Origin: Microbulbifer yueqingensis
Lineage (GTDB): Bacteria; Pseudomonadota; Gammaproteobacteria; Pseudomonadales; Cellvibrionaceae
Assembly: GCF_900100355.1 (NCBI RefSeq)
Contig: NZ_FNFH01000002.1
Coordinates: 186,001-250,000 of the forward strand
Length of the DNA: 64,000 nt
Reading direction: 5' to 3'
The first letter of the stretch is position 1; each line of letters opens with the position of its first letter. This document shows, one piece after another, positions 49,296 through 58,809 of this stretch. The translations under genes were made by a program, and so were the position numbers. The notes beneath the pieces were generated by a model. The model was not told where the DNA came from and searched no databases. It worked only from the letters and a program-made list of their open reading frames with translations.

Positions 49296-50734
49296 ACCTG
49301 CACTCCCGCTTCCGCGCCTTCGTAGAACAGCGCCGGGCGCCTGTCGGTGAGCGGCGCGGCCAGCTGGTAGGCCTGGGCGGCGCGCAGCACGGTGGCGTCC
49401 TCGAAGCGCCGCCCTACCAGTTGCAGCCCGATGGGCAGCCCATCACTGGCAAAGCCGCAGGGTACCGAAATAGCCGGCTGGCCTGTCATGTTGAAGGGAT
49501 AGGTATAGGGCGTCCACGACGGCCAGCGGGTACTGGGCCAGTCTTCCGGCACCTCCCGCCCGGCCTTGAAGGCGGTGATCGGCAGGGTGGGCGTCAGCAG
49601 CAGGTCATATTTGCGATGGAAATTCACCATGCGTTCGCACAGCACCATGCGATCGTTGGTGGCGCCCAGGTAATCGAGCATTGACAACTGCGCGGCCTTT
49701 TCGGATACGGCGACCAGCTGCGGGTCCATCTTCTCCCGCTGGCGCTTGCCCAGGTCGCGCAGGGCGTTGGCGGCACCGCCATAGAAAAGATGGCCGAAGG
49801 CAGCGAGCGGATCGTCGAAGCCGGGCGCCACTTCCACCACCTCCGCGCCCAGGGACTGCAGCAGGTGGGCGGCCTCGCGCACACTTTCCTCAATCTCCTG
49901 GTCGACATTCACATAGCCGAGAGTCGCGCTGAAGGCGATTTTCAGCCCCTGCAGCAATTCGCCCGGCTCGCCACGGATGGCGCCCAGGTAATCGATATTA
50001 CGCCGGGGTATCGCGTTGGTATCGCGGTCGTCCCCCTCGCTCAGCACATTCATCATCAAGGCGCAATCGGCCACCGTCCAGGTCATGGGGCCAGCATGGG
50101 CCAGGGTGCCGAAGGGACTGGCGGGCCAGTGGGGCACCTCGCCAAAACTCGGCTTGAGCCCCACATGGCCGCAGAAGCCAGCGGGTATGCGGATAGACCC
50201 GCCCGCATCGGTGCCGAGTGCCAGCGGCCCCATACCCAGCACCACCGCTGCCGAGCTCCCGCCGCTGGAGCCGCCGGCGGTCTTGTCCGGGTCCCAGGGA
50301 TTCGACGTCACACCGTCGATGGGATTATCGGTAACACCCTTCCAGCCGAATTCGGGGGTGGTGGTCTTGCCGAGCGGCACGTAGCCATTGCGGTCGAGTG
50401 CCGCCACACAGGGGGCCTGCTTGTTGAGCGTCGAGTCCGGGTCTATGGTGCGCGAGCCCTTCAGCGTCGGCCACATGGGCGTCAGGAACACGTCCTTGAT
50501 GGCCACGGGCACGCCGTCGAGGAGGCCGCGGGTGTCACCGGACTGGTAGCGCTGCTCCGAGGCCCGGGCGAATTCCAGCGTCGTCTCCCGGTCCACCAGG
50601 CAATAGGCATTCACTGCCGGATTGCAGCGCTCGATCTGGTCCAGCAGCGCGCTCGTCACCTCGACCGGGGAAAATGACTTGTCCCGGTAACCCTGCAGCA
50701 ATTCCAAAGCCGTCATGCTGGCGAAATCGTTCAT
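49292..50734 (-). CDS. Amidase signature family enzyme
   Basis: This 480-aa amidase has the Ser–cisSer–Lys triad: the Lys in VAIKDVFL (about residue 76) and the Ser in the GGSSGGSSAAV signature (about 150–160). Family members hydrolyse amides from aryl/acyl amides to aminoacyl-tRNA; there is no sign of the GatB/GatC partners here, so a small-molecule amidase is more likely. ATG 50734 is preferred (GAGGG upstream) over upstream in-frame codons. It is coupled to the aminotransferase. Confidence 0.9.
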   Translation of the reverse strand: MNDFASMTALELLQGYRDKSFSPVEVTSALLDQIERCNPAVNAYCLVDRETTLEFARASEQRYQSGDTRGLLDGVPVAIKDVFLTPMWPTLKGSRTIDPDSTLNKQAPCVAALDRNGYVPLGKTTTPEFGWKGVTDNPIDGVTSNPWDPDKTAGGSSGGSSAAVVLGMGPLALGTDAGGSIRIPAGFCGHVGLKPSFGEVPHWPASPFGTLAHAGPMTWTVADCALMMNVLSEGDDRDTNAIPRRNIDYLGAIRGEPGELLQGLKIAFSATLGYVNVDQEIEESVREAAHLLQSLGAEVVEVAPGFDDPLAAFGHLFYGGAANALRDLGKRQREKMDPQLVAVSEKAAQLSMLDYLGATNDRMVLCERMVNFHRKYDLLLTPTLPITAFKAGREVPEDWPSTRWPSWTPYTYPFNMTGQPAISVPCGFASDGLPIGLQLVGRRFEDATVLRAAQAYQLAAPLTDRRPALFYEGAEAGVQV

Positions 50735-51059
50735 CGGCGCGCCCTCTCGCTTGTATCTTGTTCTTGGATTGCCACCCAATCCTAGTACCAGATGGCGCCA
50801 ATTCGGGCGTATTCTCGTGGACTCAGGCGCCCCGATTTGTTTCTTGTGTACCAGCTGACGCAGTCGAGCTCACCCCGGCCCTCCTCATGCGAAATTAGAC
50901 GCCATCAGAGCTTTCGCCGACGCAATCCGCGTAGCGAACCTGGAAACCGGGAATATTGTTTTTTGTGACAAAAATCACAATTGCGGAGTGCACTTCAGGC
51001 TGGAGACAGGAAAGATCGGTTACCTTAGGCGCCGCAATCATCGCGAACAGGAAACAATC
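50735..51059. other. Divergent region between the amidase and lipoprotein genes
   Basis: This 325-bp region separates two divergent transcription units and carries the CRP-type site at 50964–50979. Nothing else is recognised; there is no gene, tRNA or terminator. Confidence 0.5.
50964..50979. promoter_or_regulatory. Candidate CRP/Vfr-type binding site
   Basis: TGTGA-CAAAAA-TCACA matches the CRP core half-sites perfectly with the canonical 6-bp spacer, within an AT-rich context. It is 81 bp upstream of the lipoprotein start and about 230 bp upstream of the amidase start. Confidence 0.72.
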
Positions 51060-51686
51060 GTGAACAGGACACTACGGATTATTTCTGCCGGACTGCTGGC
51101 ACTGGTGCTCGGTGGCTGCGCCACCATGAGCGAGGAGGAGTGCATGGTCGCCGACTGGCACGCCATCGGCTACGAGGACGGCGCCGCGGGCCAGCCCGTC
51201 GCCCAGCTGGGAAGACGCCGCCAGGCGTGTGCCGAGTACGGCGTACAGCCGGACAGCGCAGCCTACCGTGCCGGGCGCGACGAGGGACTAGAACTCTACT
51301 GCACCGAGATGCGGGGGTTCCGGCTCGGCCGGGCCGGTGGCAGCTATAACGGGGTATGCCCGGCGGACCTGGAAGGACTCTTCCTGCACGCCTACGAGGC
51401 CGGGCGCGAACTGTATGTGGCCCGTAGCGCGGTCAATGAGGTTTCCCGATCCATCGACCACAGGATCGACGAGCGCGAGCACATCCTCGACGACATTACC
51501 GAGATGAGTGCGCGGCTGATCAGCGACGAGGCCACCCGCGAGGAGCGGATAACCCTGCTGGCGGATATCGCGCGACTGAAAGAGCGGCACACGGAGCTCG
51601 GGATCGAGATCGACAGCCTGGAACACGAACTCGCCATGCGTGAGGCCGAGTACCAGGAAGTACAGCTCCGCTCCCCCTACCAGTGA
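51060..51686 (+). CDS. DUF2799 lipoprotein
   Basis: This 208-aa lipoprotein has lipobox LGGC with lipidated C20 when the GTG start at 51060 is used; AGGA lies 5 nt upstream. The mature part carries the DUF2799 repeats WxxIGYxDGxxG and AYRAGRDEGL, and a C-terminal coiled coil (about residues 120–200). Function is unknown. The upstream ATG at 50988 would add 24 residues before the lipobox and is rejected. The stop lies inside a 23-bp tandem repeat. Confidence 0.85.
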   Translation: MNRTLRIISAGLLALVLGGCATMSEEECMVADWHAIGYEDGAAGQPVAQLGRRRQACAEYGVQPDSAAYRAGRDEGLELYCTEMRGFRLGRAGGSYNGVCPADLEGLFLHAYEAGRELYVARSAVNEVSRSIDHRIDEREHILDDITEMSARLISDEATREERITLLADIARLKERHTELGIEIDSLEHELAMREAEYQEVQLRSPYQ

Positions 51687-51726
51687 GCCAGTGGGGTAGG
51701 GGCCAGTGAGCCAGTGAGGTAGGGGC
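51681..51726. repeat. 23-bp tandem repeat at the lipoprotein gene end
   Basis: CAGTGAGCCAGTGGGGTAGG followed by GGC (51681–51703) is repeated at 51704–51726 with one mismatch. The first copy contains the lipoprotein stop codon (51684–51686). It is a short direct duplication, probably from replication slippage. Confidence 0.85.
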
Positions 51727-51770
51727 CACAGCCGGCGGCGGGTGCACCGTCCCGGCTGAAGCGGGGGCGG

Positions 51771-52349
51771 CTATTTCAGCAGGCCCTCGTCCACCGCGCG
51801 CTGCAGTCGCTTTTCCATCTCCTCCCACAGGGCACTGCTGCCGAGCCCGATACGGCTGTTGAGCCCGAACACCCGCTCTCGGGGAATCTGGTGCTCGCGC
51901 CACGAATGGCCCCCCCCGTGCAGGTTGTGCAGCAGCGGCGGCACCCGGTCGATGGCGCGGGCAAAGCGGGCCTCCGCGCTCTCGCCCGCCTCGAACTCCT
52001 GCCACAACTCGAAATAACCGGCCCGGACATGCTCGGGCAACAGCGCGAGTATCCGCTTTACGCCCTGCGCCTCGTGATCCTTCTGGGCCGCGGTTTCGCT
52101 GGCATAGATGATCTTGTCCCCGGCATCGATCTCGCCCAGGTCGTGTATCAGCAGCATGCGGATCACCCGGTCGATATCCACCGGTTCATCGGCGTAGTCT
52201 TTCAGCATCAGTGCTGCCAGGCAGACATGCCAGCTGTGCTCGGCAGAGTTCTCATAGCGATCCAGGCCCACCGGGCGGGTGTGCCTGATCACATTTTTCA
52301 GTTTTTCGATCTCGACAATAAAGTCGAGCACCTGTGCTATTTCCCGCAT
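51771..52349 (-). CDS. HD-domain hydrolase (YfbR/YGK1-like)
   Basis: This 192-aa HD phosphohydrolase has H in SAEHSWHV (about residues 35–42) and HD in LLIHDLGEIDAGD (about 66–78), the metal-binding H...HD...D arrangement of the HD superfamily. Close relatives are 5'-deoxynucleotidases or predicted phosphohydrolases. The substrate is not assigned. It follows the Ldh-type dehydrogenase by 73 bp on the same strand. Confidence 0.88.
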   Translation of the reverse strand: MREIAQVLDFIVEIEKLKNVIRHTRPVGLDRYENSAEHSWHVCLAALMLKDYADEPVDIDRVIRMLLIHDLGEIDAGDKIIYASETAAQKDHEAQGVKRILALLPEHVRAGYFELWQEFEAGESAEARFARAIDRVPPLLHNLHGGGHSWREHQIPRERVFGLNSRIGLGSSALWEEMEKRLQRAVDEGLLK

Positions 52350-52422
52350 CCAGTCCTATACCTGTCCGCCGGCTGATTCGCGCCGCCACTCCCCCGCAAC
52401 GTTGTACCCATGCCGCTCTCGG

Positions 52423-53478
52423 TCATGCCTGCGGCTCGGGCATTTCCACCTGCAGTTTCTCCGCCCAGGGCCGGATATCCTCCATGATCGAGGGATACAG
52501 CTCGACGCCGTCGTGCAGCTGGGTCGAGCGCTGGGCCCAGGCCCGCTGGCCCGGCACCCGCACCTCGCCGTCACCGTCGCTGCGATTGCTCTCCCACAGC
52601 TGGCACAGGGCCCGGGTCTGGCGCAGGAAATTCGCCTCTGTGCCGAAGGCGCGGGGGTCGATGACCTGCAGGAACACTGAATTGGCCTCGCCGTCGTCGG
52701 CCGACGACGCATCGGCGCGACCGTAGCCGCCGAGTCCCATTGACAATACTTCCAGCATCGCGCTGAGCGCCGCTCCCTTGTAGCCGTGGTCCGCGCCGCC
52801 CACCGGCAGGATACTGCCTCCTTCCTGGAATGCCGCCGGGTCATCGGAGAGCCGCCCTTCGCTGTCCTTCAGGCAGGGCTGGGGCAGCTTCCTGCCCTCG
52901 CGGGCGGCCCGGGCCACGTAACCGCCGGCGGTCACCGACATGCTGATATCGAACAGCAGCGGGTACTCGCCGGCCGGCGCGGCGAAGGCCAGCGGGTTGG
53001 CGGAAAACAGCGGGTCGCGCCCACCCTGGGGCGATACCGTTCTCTCCGCCGGGGTGGAACAGGTGAGGATGCCCACGCAACCCGCCTCGATTACCGGTGG
53101 CAGGTAGGCCGCGAGGCAGGCGATATGCTGGCTGCGGCGGATGGTGGCGGTCACCACTCCGTGCTCCTCCACTCGCCGCAGCGCCTGGCCCACGGCCTGC
53201 GAAAGCACCCATGGCCCGGGCAGGAACTCCGCGTCCCAGTTGAAGCAGTTACCCCGGTCGGCCAGTACGCGGGGCTCTCCCTCCGTGCGCGACTCGCCAC
53301 TCTCGAGCCAGCCCAGGTTGTGAGGTACACGGTTCATGCCGTGCGTGGTGAATCCCAGCAGGTCCGCCTGCAGGAAAATATTGGCCATCACCGCGGCCCG
53401 GTCTCCGGCGAGCCCGGCCCGCTGGAACAGCTCTGTGGAAAACTGGTGCAGGTCTGCGGCGGCGTAACGGCTACCCAT
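52423..53478 (-). CDS. Ldh family (malate/L-lactate-type) oxidoreductase
   Basis: This 351-aa NAD(P)-dependent dehydrogenase of the LDH2/MDG2 family has the conserved THGMNRVP motif (about residues 45–52), the PLAFAAP segment (about 163–169) and GADHGYKGAALS (about 228–239). It reduces or oxidises 2-oxo/2-hydroxy acids, possibly including delta1-piperideine- or pyrroline-2-carboxylate-type imines. The precise substrate cannot be assigned. It lies between arfB and the HD gene on the same strand. Confidence 0.9.
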   Translation of the reverse strand: MGSRYAAADLHQFSTELFQRAGLAGDRAAVMANIFLQADLLGFTTHGMNRVPHNLGWLESGESRTEGEPRVLADRGNCFNWDAEFLPGPWVLSQAVGQALRRVEEHGVVTATIRRSQHIACLAAYLPPVIEAGCVGILTCSTPAERTVSPQGGRDPLFSANPLAFAAPAGEYPLLFDISMSVTAGGYVARAAREGRKLPQPCLKDSEGRLSDDPAAFQEGGSILPVGGADHGYKGAALSAMLEVLSMGLGGYGRADASSADDGEANSVFLQVIDPRAFGTEANFLRQTRALCQLWESNRSDGDGEVRVPGQRAWAQRSTQLHDGVELYPSIMEDIRPWAEKLQVEMPEPQA

Positions 53479-53532
53479 GGCATCCTCCCTGTTTATTGAT
53501 TACGGCTACTGAATGTAGTCTCTGCGGCCCGG

Positions 53533-53949
53533 CTAGTGATCGCTCACCTTGCCCCGCAACGATTTGATTTGCCCGCGCCGGGTCTTCTTCTTCAGGCGGC
53601 GCTCCTTCGAGGCCCGGGTGGGCCTGGTAGGCACGCGGTGCTTGCGGCGCCGCGCCGCGTGACCGAGCAGGTCGGCCAGTCGCTCCAGGGCATCCGCGCG
53701 GTTTTTCTCCTGGGTGCGGAAGCGCTGGGCCTTGATCACGATCACGCCGTCGCTGGTGATCCGCTGGTCCTGCATACCAAGCAGCCGCAACTTTATCTCC
53801 TGCGGTAATGAAGAAGCGGCGATATCAAATCTCAGGTGAATCGCGCTGGCCACCTTGTTGACATTCTGGCCGCCGGCGCCCTGGGAACGCACCGCGTGCA
53901 TTTCCACCTCGTCGAGGGGAATCGAGATTTTGTTAGAAACTTTTAGCAT
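53533..53949 (-). CDS. arfB: Alternative ribosome-rescue factor ArfB
   Basis: This 138-aa peptidyl-tRNA hydrolase rescues stalled ribosomes. The catalytic GGQ lies at residues 26–28 in QGAGGQNVNKVAS, and the basic C-terminal tail (about 102–134, Arg/Lys-rich) matches the segment that enters the mRNA channel in E. coli ArfB/YaeJ (140 aa). It lies 54 bp upstream of the Ldh-type gene on the same strand and is divergent from the BCCT gene. Confidence 0.95.
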   Translation of the reverse strand: MLKVSNKISIPLDEVEMHAVRSQGAGGQNVNKVASAIHLRFDIAASSLPQEIKLRLLGMQDQRITSDGVIVIKAQRFRTQEKNRADALERLADLLGHAARRRKHRVPTRPTRASKERRLKKKTRRGQIKSLRGKVSDH

Positions 53950-54062
53950 GTCAGACTTCGTTTTAATACAGCGCCTTCATATCAGAAATTCTTGTCTATG
54001 CTGAGACCGTAAGGCGCAAAAGTTCACCTTACCAGTGCCGGCATTCAGGTGGTATCCGCACG

Positions 54063-56045
54063 ATGATGAAAAACAACGCCCGAAAAGCCCATTTCGATCC
54101 CCCGGTATTCTACACCTCGACGGCCGTCCTCCTGCTGCTGGTCCTCTATGCAGTGGTCTTCCCGGAGGCCGCCACCAGCCAGTTCAAGGACCTGCAGGCC
54201 TGGATTATCACCAACATGAGCTGGTACTACGTACTGGTGGTGGCAGTCATCCTGATCAGCGTCATCGTAATCGGCATCTCCAGGCTGGGCGAGATCAAGC
54301 TGGGCCCCGAGCACGTCGAGCCCGATTACGGATTCGGCTCCTGGTTTGCGATGCTGTTCTCCGCCGGCATGGGTATCGGCCTGCTGTTTTTCGGCGTGGC
54401 GGAGCCGGTGATGCACTACCTCAACCCGCCTGTCGGCGCCACCGGTACGGTGGAGGCCGCACGCCAGGCCATGGTGCTTACCTTCTTCCACTGGGGCTTC
54501 CACGCATGGGCGATCTACGCCATCGTGGCGATGATCCTCGCCTATTTCAGTTACCGCCACCACTTGCCACTGACCCTGCGTTCTGCCCTGTACCCGATAA
54601 TCGGCGAGCGCGTGCACGGACCTATCGGCCATGCGGTGGACATCTTTGCCATCGTCGGCACCGTGTGCGGTGTGGCCACCACCCTCGGCTACGGGGTACT
54701 GCAAATCAACTCCGGCCTCAATCACCTGTTCGGGCTGCCGGTGAGCAGTGGCGTGCAGGTGGTGCTGATCATCGTCACCACCATCCTGGCCACCATCTCT
54801 GTCGTTATGGGGCTTGATGCCGGCATCAAGCGCCTGTCGCAACTGAACATGACCCTGGCGGGAATACTGCTGGTGATGGTGCTGCTCCTCGGCAGCACCG
54901 TCTACCTGTTGCAGGCGTTCGTACAGAACTTCGGCAGTTACCTGTCGGTGCTGGTCAACAAGACATTCAATCTCTATGCCTACGAACCCACCGACTGGCT
55001 CGGTGGCTGGACCATCCTCTACTGGGGCTGGTGGATGTCGTGGTCACCATTCGTGGGACTATTCATTGCGCGCATTTCGCGGGGGCGAACGATTCGCGAA
55101 TTTGTGGTGGGCGCCATGCTTGTGCCCGCGGCAGTCACCCTCATATGGATGACATTCTTTGGCAATTCCGCCATCCACATGATCCTCGATGAAGGTATCA
55201 CTCAGCTGGGCGAAGTCGTGGCAAAAGACCAGTCGGTGGCCCTGTTCCAGTTCCTGGAGCAATTCCCCTTCTCCGGGGTCTTCTCCTTCGTCGCCGTAAT
55301 CATGGTGGTCGTCTTCTTCGTCACCTCCGCCGACTCCGGCGCGCTGGTGGTGAACATGCTCTCCTCCCACGGTCGCGACGATACACCACTGTGGCAGCGT
55401 ATCTTCTGGTGCTTCCTGATCGGCGCCGTCGCCATCGCCCTGCTGCTGGCGGGGGGCCTGGGCTCGCTGCAGACTGCCGTCATCGCCAGCGCCCTGCCTT
55501 TCTCCGTCATCCTGCTGGTCGCCATCTATGGGCTGGTCGCAGCCCTGCGCACCGATACCGTCAAGCGCATTACCCAGTCGGCGCCGGTATCCCCGATCAG
55601 TGCTCGCAACCCGGTGAGCTGGCAGCGGCGGCTGAAGAATGCCCTGCAACTGCCCTCGCTGGAGGACGTCAGGGAATATATCCGCGAGGTGGGCAAGCCC
55701 GCCTTCCACGAGTTTGTCGACGAGATGCAGAAGAACGGCTATTCGGCGCGGGTCACGGAGTCGGAAAACGAGTCGGTGAAACTGGAGGTCCAACAGGGCG
55801 AGGAAATCAGCTTTGTGTACGCGCTGTATCCGAAGGTCACCCTGAAGCCCGATGCCACCGATGCCGACAAGGCCCTGGACGACGCCCACGATGACGGTTC
55901 CCCGGACACCTATTTCCGGGCGGAGGTCCACCTGTACGAGGGCGGCCAGGATTACGACGTGATGGGCTGGACCAAAGAGCAGTTGCTCACCGACATGGTG
56001 TCCCAGTACGAGCGCCACCTGCAGTTCCTGCATACGCTCCGCTGA
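54063..56045 (+). CDS. BCCT family transporter (BetT-like)
   Basis: This 660-aa transporter has twelve predicted membrane helices (about residues 15–505), including the BCCT signature WWMSWSPFVGLFIARISRGRT near 323–343. The long C-terminal cytoplasmic domain (about 510–660) resembles E. coli BetT (677 aa), which imports choline; a betaine or related quaternary amine is the expected substrate. No bet dehydrogenase genes are nearby, so the substrate is inferred. AGGTGG precedes ATG 54063. Confidence 0.92.
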   Translation: MMKNNARKAHFDPPVFYTSTAVLLLLVLYAVVFPEAATSQFKDLQAWIITNMSWYYVLVVAVILISVIVIGISRLGEIKLGPEHVEPDYGFGSWFAMLFSAGMGIGLLFFGVAEPVMHYLNPPVGATGTVEAARQAMVLTFFHWGFHAWAIYAIVAMILAYFSYRHHLPLTLRSALYPIIGERVHGPIGHAVDIFAIVGTVCGVATTLGYGVLQINSGLNHLFGLPVSSGVQVVLIIVTTILATISVVMGLDAGIKRLSQLNMTLAGILLVMVLLLGSTVYLLQAFVQNFGSYLSVLVNKTFNLYAYEPTDWLGGWTILYWGWWMSWSPFVGLFIARISRGRTIREFVVGAMLVPAAVTLIWMTFFGNSAIHMILDEGITQLGEVVAKDQSVALFQFLEQFPFSGVFSFVAVIMVVVFFVTSADSGALVVNMLSSHGRDDTPLWQRIFWCFLIGAVAIALLLAGGLGSLQTAVIASALPFSVILLVAIYGLVAALRTDTVKRITQSAPVSPISARNPVSWQRRLKNALQLPSLEDVREYIREVGKPAFHEFVDEMQKNGYSARVTESENESVKLEVQQGEEISFVYALYPKVTLKPDATDADKALDDAHDDGSPDTYFRAEVHLYEGGQDYDVMGWTKEQLLTDMVSQYERHLQFLHTLR

Positions 56046-56095
56046 CAGCGGTAGGGGAAGCATGCACAATGGCGCTTTTGCCGGGAGACCTGTGC

Positions 56096-56611
56096 ATGGC
56101 CCGATTCCGCACCCCGCGGCTCACACTGGACGAGTTCACCGAGCGGGATACGGCTCCGGTGCTCGCGGTGTTGAACGATCCCGACTTTATCCGCAATGTT
56201 GCTGACCGTGGCGTCCGGAGCGAAGCGCAGGCACGCGATTACCTCCGCGCTACCATCCTGCCCTCTTACGGTCGGCACCGCTTCGGCATGTACCGTGTGC
56301 GACTGGCGGACGGGGCCGATATCGGCATGTGCGGCCTGGTGAAACGCGAACAGTTCGAGCACCCTGATATCGGCTTCGCCTTCCTCCCACAATTCCGCAG
56401 CCGCGGTTATGCGTTCGAGGCCGCTTCGGCCGTGATGCAATTCGCCCGCGCAGGGCTCGGCCTGAGGGTGATCTACGGACTCGCCAACCCGGACAACCGG
56501 GCATCAGTCAGCCTGCTGGAAAAACTTGGCCTGCGCCTCCGGGACCGGGTCCGCATGGCGGGCGACGCCAGCCCGGTTTTGCTGATGGCGTGGGAAACGG
56601 GAGAAAGCTGA
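56096..56611 (+). CDS. RimJ/RimL-type GNAT acetyltransferase
   Basis: This 171-aa GNAT has the RimJ/RimL-type N-terminus MARFRTPRLTLDEFTERDTA and the acetyl-CoA motif GFAFLPQFRSRGYAFEAASA (about 92–111), followed by the family-typical GLANPDNRASVSLLEKLGL. It N-acetylates an amine, possibly a protein alpha-amine or a small molecule. ATG 56096 is chosen because it directly precedes the conserved TPRLTL segment; ATG 56069 is the alternative. Confidence 0.87.
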   Translation: MARFRTPRLTLDEFTERDTAPVLAVLNDPDFIRNVADRGVRSEAQARDYLRATILPSYGRHRFGMYRVRLADGADIGMCGLVKREQFEHPDIGFAFLPQFRSRGYAFEAASAVMQFARAGLGLRVIYGLANPDNRASVSLLEKLGLRLRDRVRMAGDASPVLLMAWETGES

Positions 56612-56631
56612 CAGGCCCGCTGCAGGACCAC

Positions 56632-56667
56632 AAAAAAGCGGGCGGATATCAGGGATATCGCGCCCGC
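56632..56667 (-). terminator. Strong intrinsic terminator after the symporter operon
   Basis: On the minus strand GCGGGCG plus GATATC pair with GATATC plus CGCCCGC around a short loop, with one bulged base, and TTTTTT follows immediately. It lies 71 bp beyond the symporter stop and ends the porin–DUF4212–symporter operon. The plus-strand GNAT gene ends just before it. Confidence 0.9.
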
Positions 56668-56738
56668 CAGGGATGGTGAAGAGAGTCTTTGTTGATACGG
56701 GCGGGCCGCAAGCGGCCCACCCTGGCTTACCGGCGATG

Positions 56739-58445
56739 TCAGTGTGCGCTGGCCTCACCCGCCCCTTTCGGGAAGCGGATGTCTGCAACCATCGCCTGCA
56801 CATCCCGCGGTGCTTCCGAGGTGAAACGCGCCACCGCGACAGCCACGGCGAAGTTCAGCAGCATACCCAGGGTACCGATGCCCTCAGGCGAAATACCGAA
56901 CCACCAGTTCTCGGGGGTGTTGGCCGCGGGGTTCACGAACTTGAAGTAGATGATGTAGGCCGCCGTGAAGGTGATACCGGAAACCATGCCCGCGATGGCC
57001 CCTTCCTTGTTCATCCGCTTGCTGAAGATACCCAGGATAATGGCGGGGAAGAAGGACGACGCCGCGAGCCCGAATGCGAATGCCACCACCTGCGCCACAA
57101 AGCCCGGCGGGTTGATCCCCAGGTAACCGGCAATACCAATAGCCACCGCCGAGGCAATACGTGCGTAGCGCAGCTCCTGCTTGTCACTGATATGTGGCAT
57201 GAGGTTGCGTTTCAGCAGGTCGTGCGAAATTGAGGTGGAGATCACCAGCAGCAGGCCCGCCGAAGTGGACAATGCCGCGGCGACGCCACCGGCAGCTACC
57301 AGTGCGATCACCCAGGCCGGCAGGTCGGCGATTTCCGGGTTGGCGAGCACCATGATATCTCGATCGATATCCATCTCATTGCGCTCGTCGCCGGAGTAGA
57401 ACATCTTGCCGTCGCCATTCTTGTCCTCCCAGCTGATCAGGCCGGTATTTTCCCAGTTACTGATCCAGCCCGGCGCCTCCTCGTAAGCGGTGCCCTGCGC
57501 ATCCGGTCCGTTGATCGTGTCGATCATGTTAACCCGGGCGAAGGTGGCGATAGCCGGTGCAGTGGTGTAGAGCAGTGCAATGAACAGCAGTGCCCAGCCG
57601 GCTGACTTGCGTGCGTCGCGCACCTTGGGCACGGTGAAGAAGCGCACGATCACGTGCGGCAGGCCCGCGGTACCGACCATCAGCGCGGCGGTGATGAAGA
57701 ATACATCGATGGTGCTCTTGGTCCCCGATGTGTATTCGGCAAAACCCAGCTCCGTCGACAGCCCGTCCAGTTTGTCCAGCAGGTAAGTGCCGGAACCGTC
57801 ATTCAGTTCTGCGCCGAAACCGATCTGCGGAATAACGTGGCCGGTCATCATGATGGAGATGAAGATGGCGGGCACCAGGTATGCGCAGATAAGCACGCAA
57901 TACTGGGCCACCTGGGTGTAGGTGATGCCCTTCATGCCGCCGAGCACCGCATAGAAGAATACGATACCCATGCCGATGATCACGCCCGCGGTGATATCAA
58001 CCTCCAGGAAACGGGAAAAGACCACCCCGACGCCGCGCATCTGGCCCGCCACATAGGTGAAGCACACGAATACGGCACAGATCACTGCAACGGTGCGGGC
58101 AGTATTCGAATAATAGCGATCCCCGATAAAGGCGGGCACGGTAAACTTGCCGAACTTGCGCAGGTAGGGTGCCAGGCAGAGCGCCAGCAATACATAGCCA
58201 CCGGTCCAGCCCATCAGGTAAACGGCACCGTCATAACCCATGAAGCTGATCAGGCCAGCCATGGAGATAAACGAGGCCGCCGACATCCAGTCGGCCGCTG
58301 TGGCCATGCCATTGGCCAGCGGGTTGACGCCGCCACTGGCAACATAGAAATCCCGGGTGGAGCCCGCGCGCGCCCAGATGGCGATGCCGATATAGAGGGC
58401 GAAGGTCAGCCCCACGATAATGAATGTGAGAGTTTGAATATCCAT
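56739..58445 (-). CDS. Sodium:solute symporter large subunit (probable acetate/carboxylate)
   Basis: This 568-aa SSS-family transporter has about thirteen predicted membrane helices and the family marks [20 protein letters not shown] and the sodium-site region [24 protein letters not shown] (about residues 260–285). Fused-partner logic places it with the DUF4212 small subunit encoded 9 bp upstream. The related ActP imports acetate; neighbouring acs supports a short-chain carboxylate, though the substrate is inferred. The operon ends at a strong terminator. Confidence 0.93.
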   Translation of the reverse strand: MDIQTLTFIIVGLTFALYIGIAIWARAGSTRDFYVASGGVNPLANGMATAADWMSAASFISMAGLISFMGYDGAVYLMGWTGGYVLLALCLAPYLRKFGKFTVPAFIGDRYYSNTARTVAVICAVFVCFTYVAGQMRGVGVVFSRFLEVDITAGVIIGMGIVFFYAVLGGMKGITYTQVAQYCVLICAYLVPAIFISIMMTGHVIPQIGFGAELNDGSGTYLLDKLDGLSTELGFAEYTSGTKSTIDVFFITAALMVGTAGLPHVIVRFFTVPKVRDARKSAGWALLFIALLYTTAPAIATFARVNMIDTINGPDAQGTAYEEAPGWISNWENTGLISWEDKNGDGKMFYSGDERNEMDIDRDIMVLANPEIADLPAWVIALVAAGGVAAALSTSAGLLLVISTSISHDLLKRNLMPHISDKQELRYARIASAVAIGIAGYLGINPPGFVAQVVAFAFGLAASSFFPAIILGIFSKRMNKEGAIAGMVSGITFTAAYIIYFKFVNPAANTPENWWFGISPEGIGTLGMLLNFAVAVAVARFTSEAPRDVQAMVADIRFPKGAGEASAH

Positions 58446-58454
58446 GACCCGCTC

Positions 58455-58772
58455 CTAGTGTGTGTATTCTTCTTCGAGGGATTCACCGAGCTCTTGCGGC
58501 TCTTCGTGGTCCTCGTGCACGTTGTACTTGCGATCGAGTTTGTTCATCTTGATCACATACACCACGATCAACGCCAGGAACACATAGATGGAACCCTGCT
58601 GGGCAAACCAGAAGCCGAGCTTGAAGCCGCCCAGGCGGATGGCATTCAGTTCGTCGACCAGCAGGATGCCGCAGCCGAAGGAAACCGCGAACCAGATGGC
58701 CAGCAGGGTGAACATCAGGCGCAGGTTCTCTTTCCAGTAATCCTCTGCATGTTTTTCGCTTTCGAAACTCAT
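58455..58772 (-). CDS. DUF4212 symporter small subunit
   Basis: This 105-aa protein has two predicted membrane helices (about residues 20–40 and 58–78) and an acidic C-terminal tail (DHEEPQELGESLEEE). It matches DUF4212, the small subunit that accompanies VC_2705-type sodium/solute symporters, and ends 9 bp before the symporter ATG. Its start is 37 bp after the DcaP-like porin stop, making one three-gene operon. Confidence 0.93.
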   Translation of the reverse strand: MSFESEKHAEDYWKENLRLMFTLLAIWFAVSFGCGILLVDELNAIRLGGFKLGFWFAQQGSIYVFLALIVVYVIKMNKLDRKYNVHEDHEEPQELGESLEEEYTH

Positions 58773-58809
58773 GATTGATCTCCAGGTTTATTGTTATCGC
58801 TTTCCGGGC

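Noticed and set aside
48069-49325. A 418-codon plus-strand frame across the aminotransferase
   Set aside because: Complementary-frame shadow; the minus-strand gene carries all PLP-enzyme motifs.
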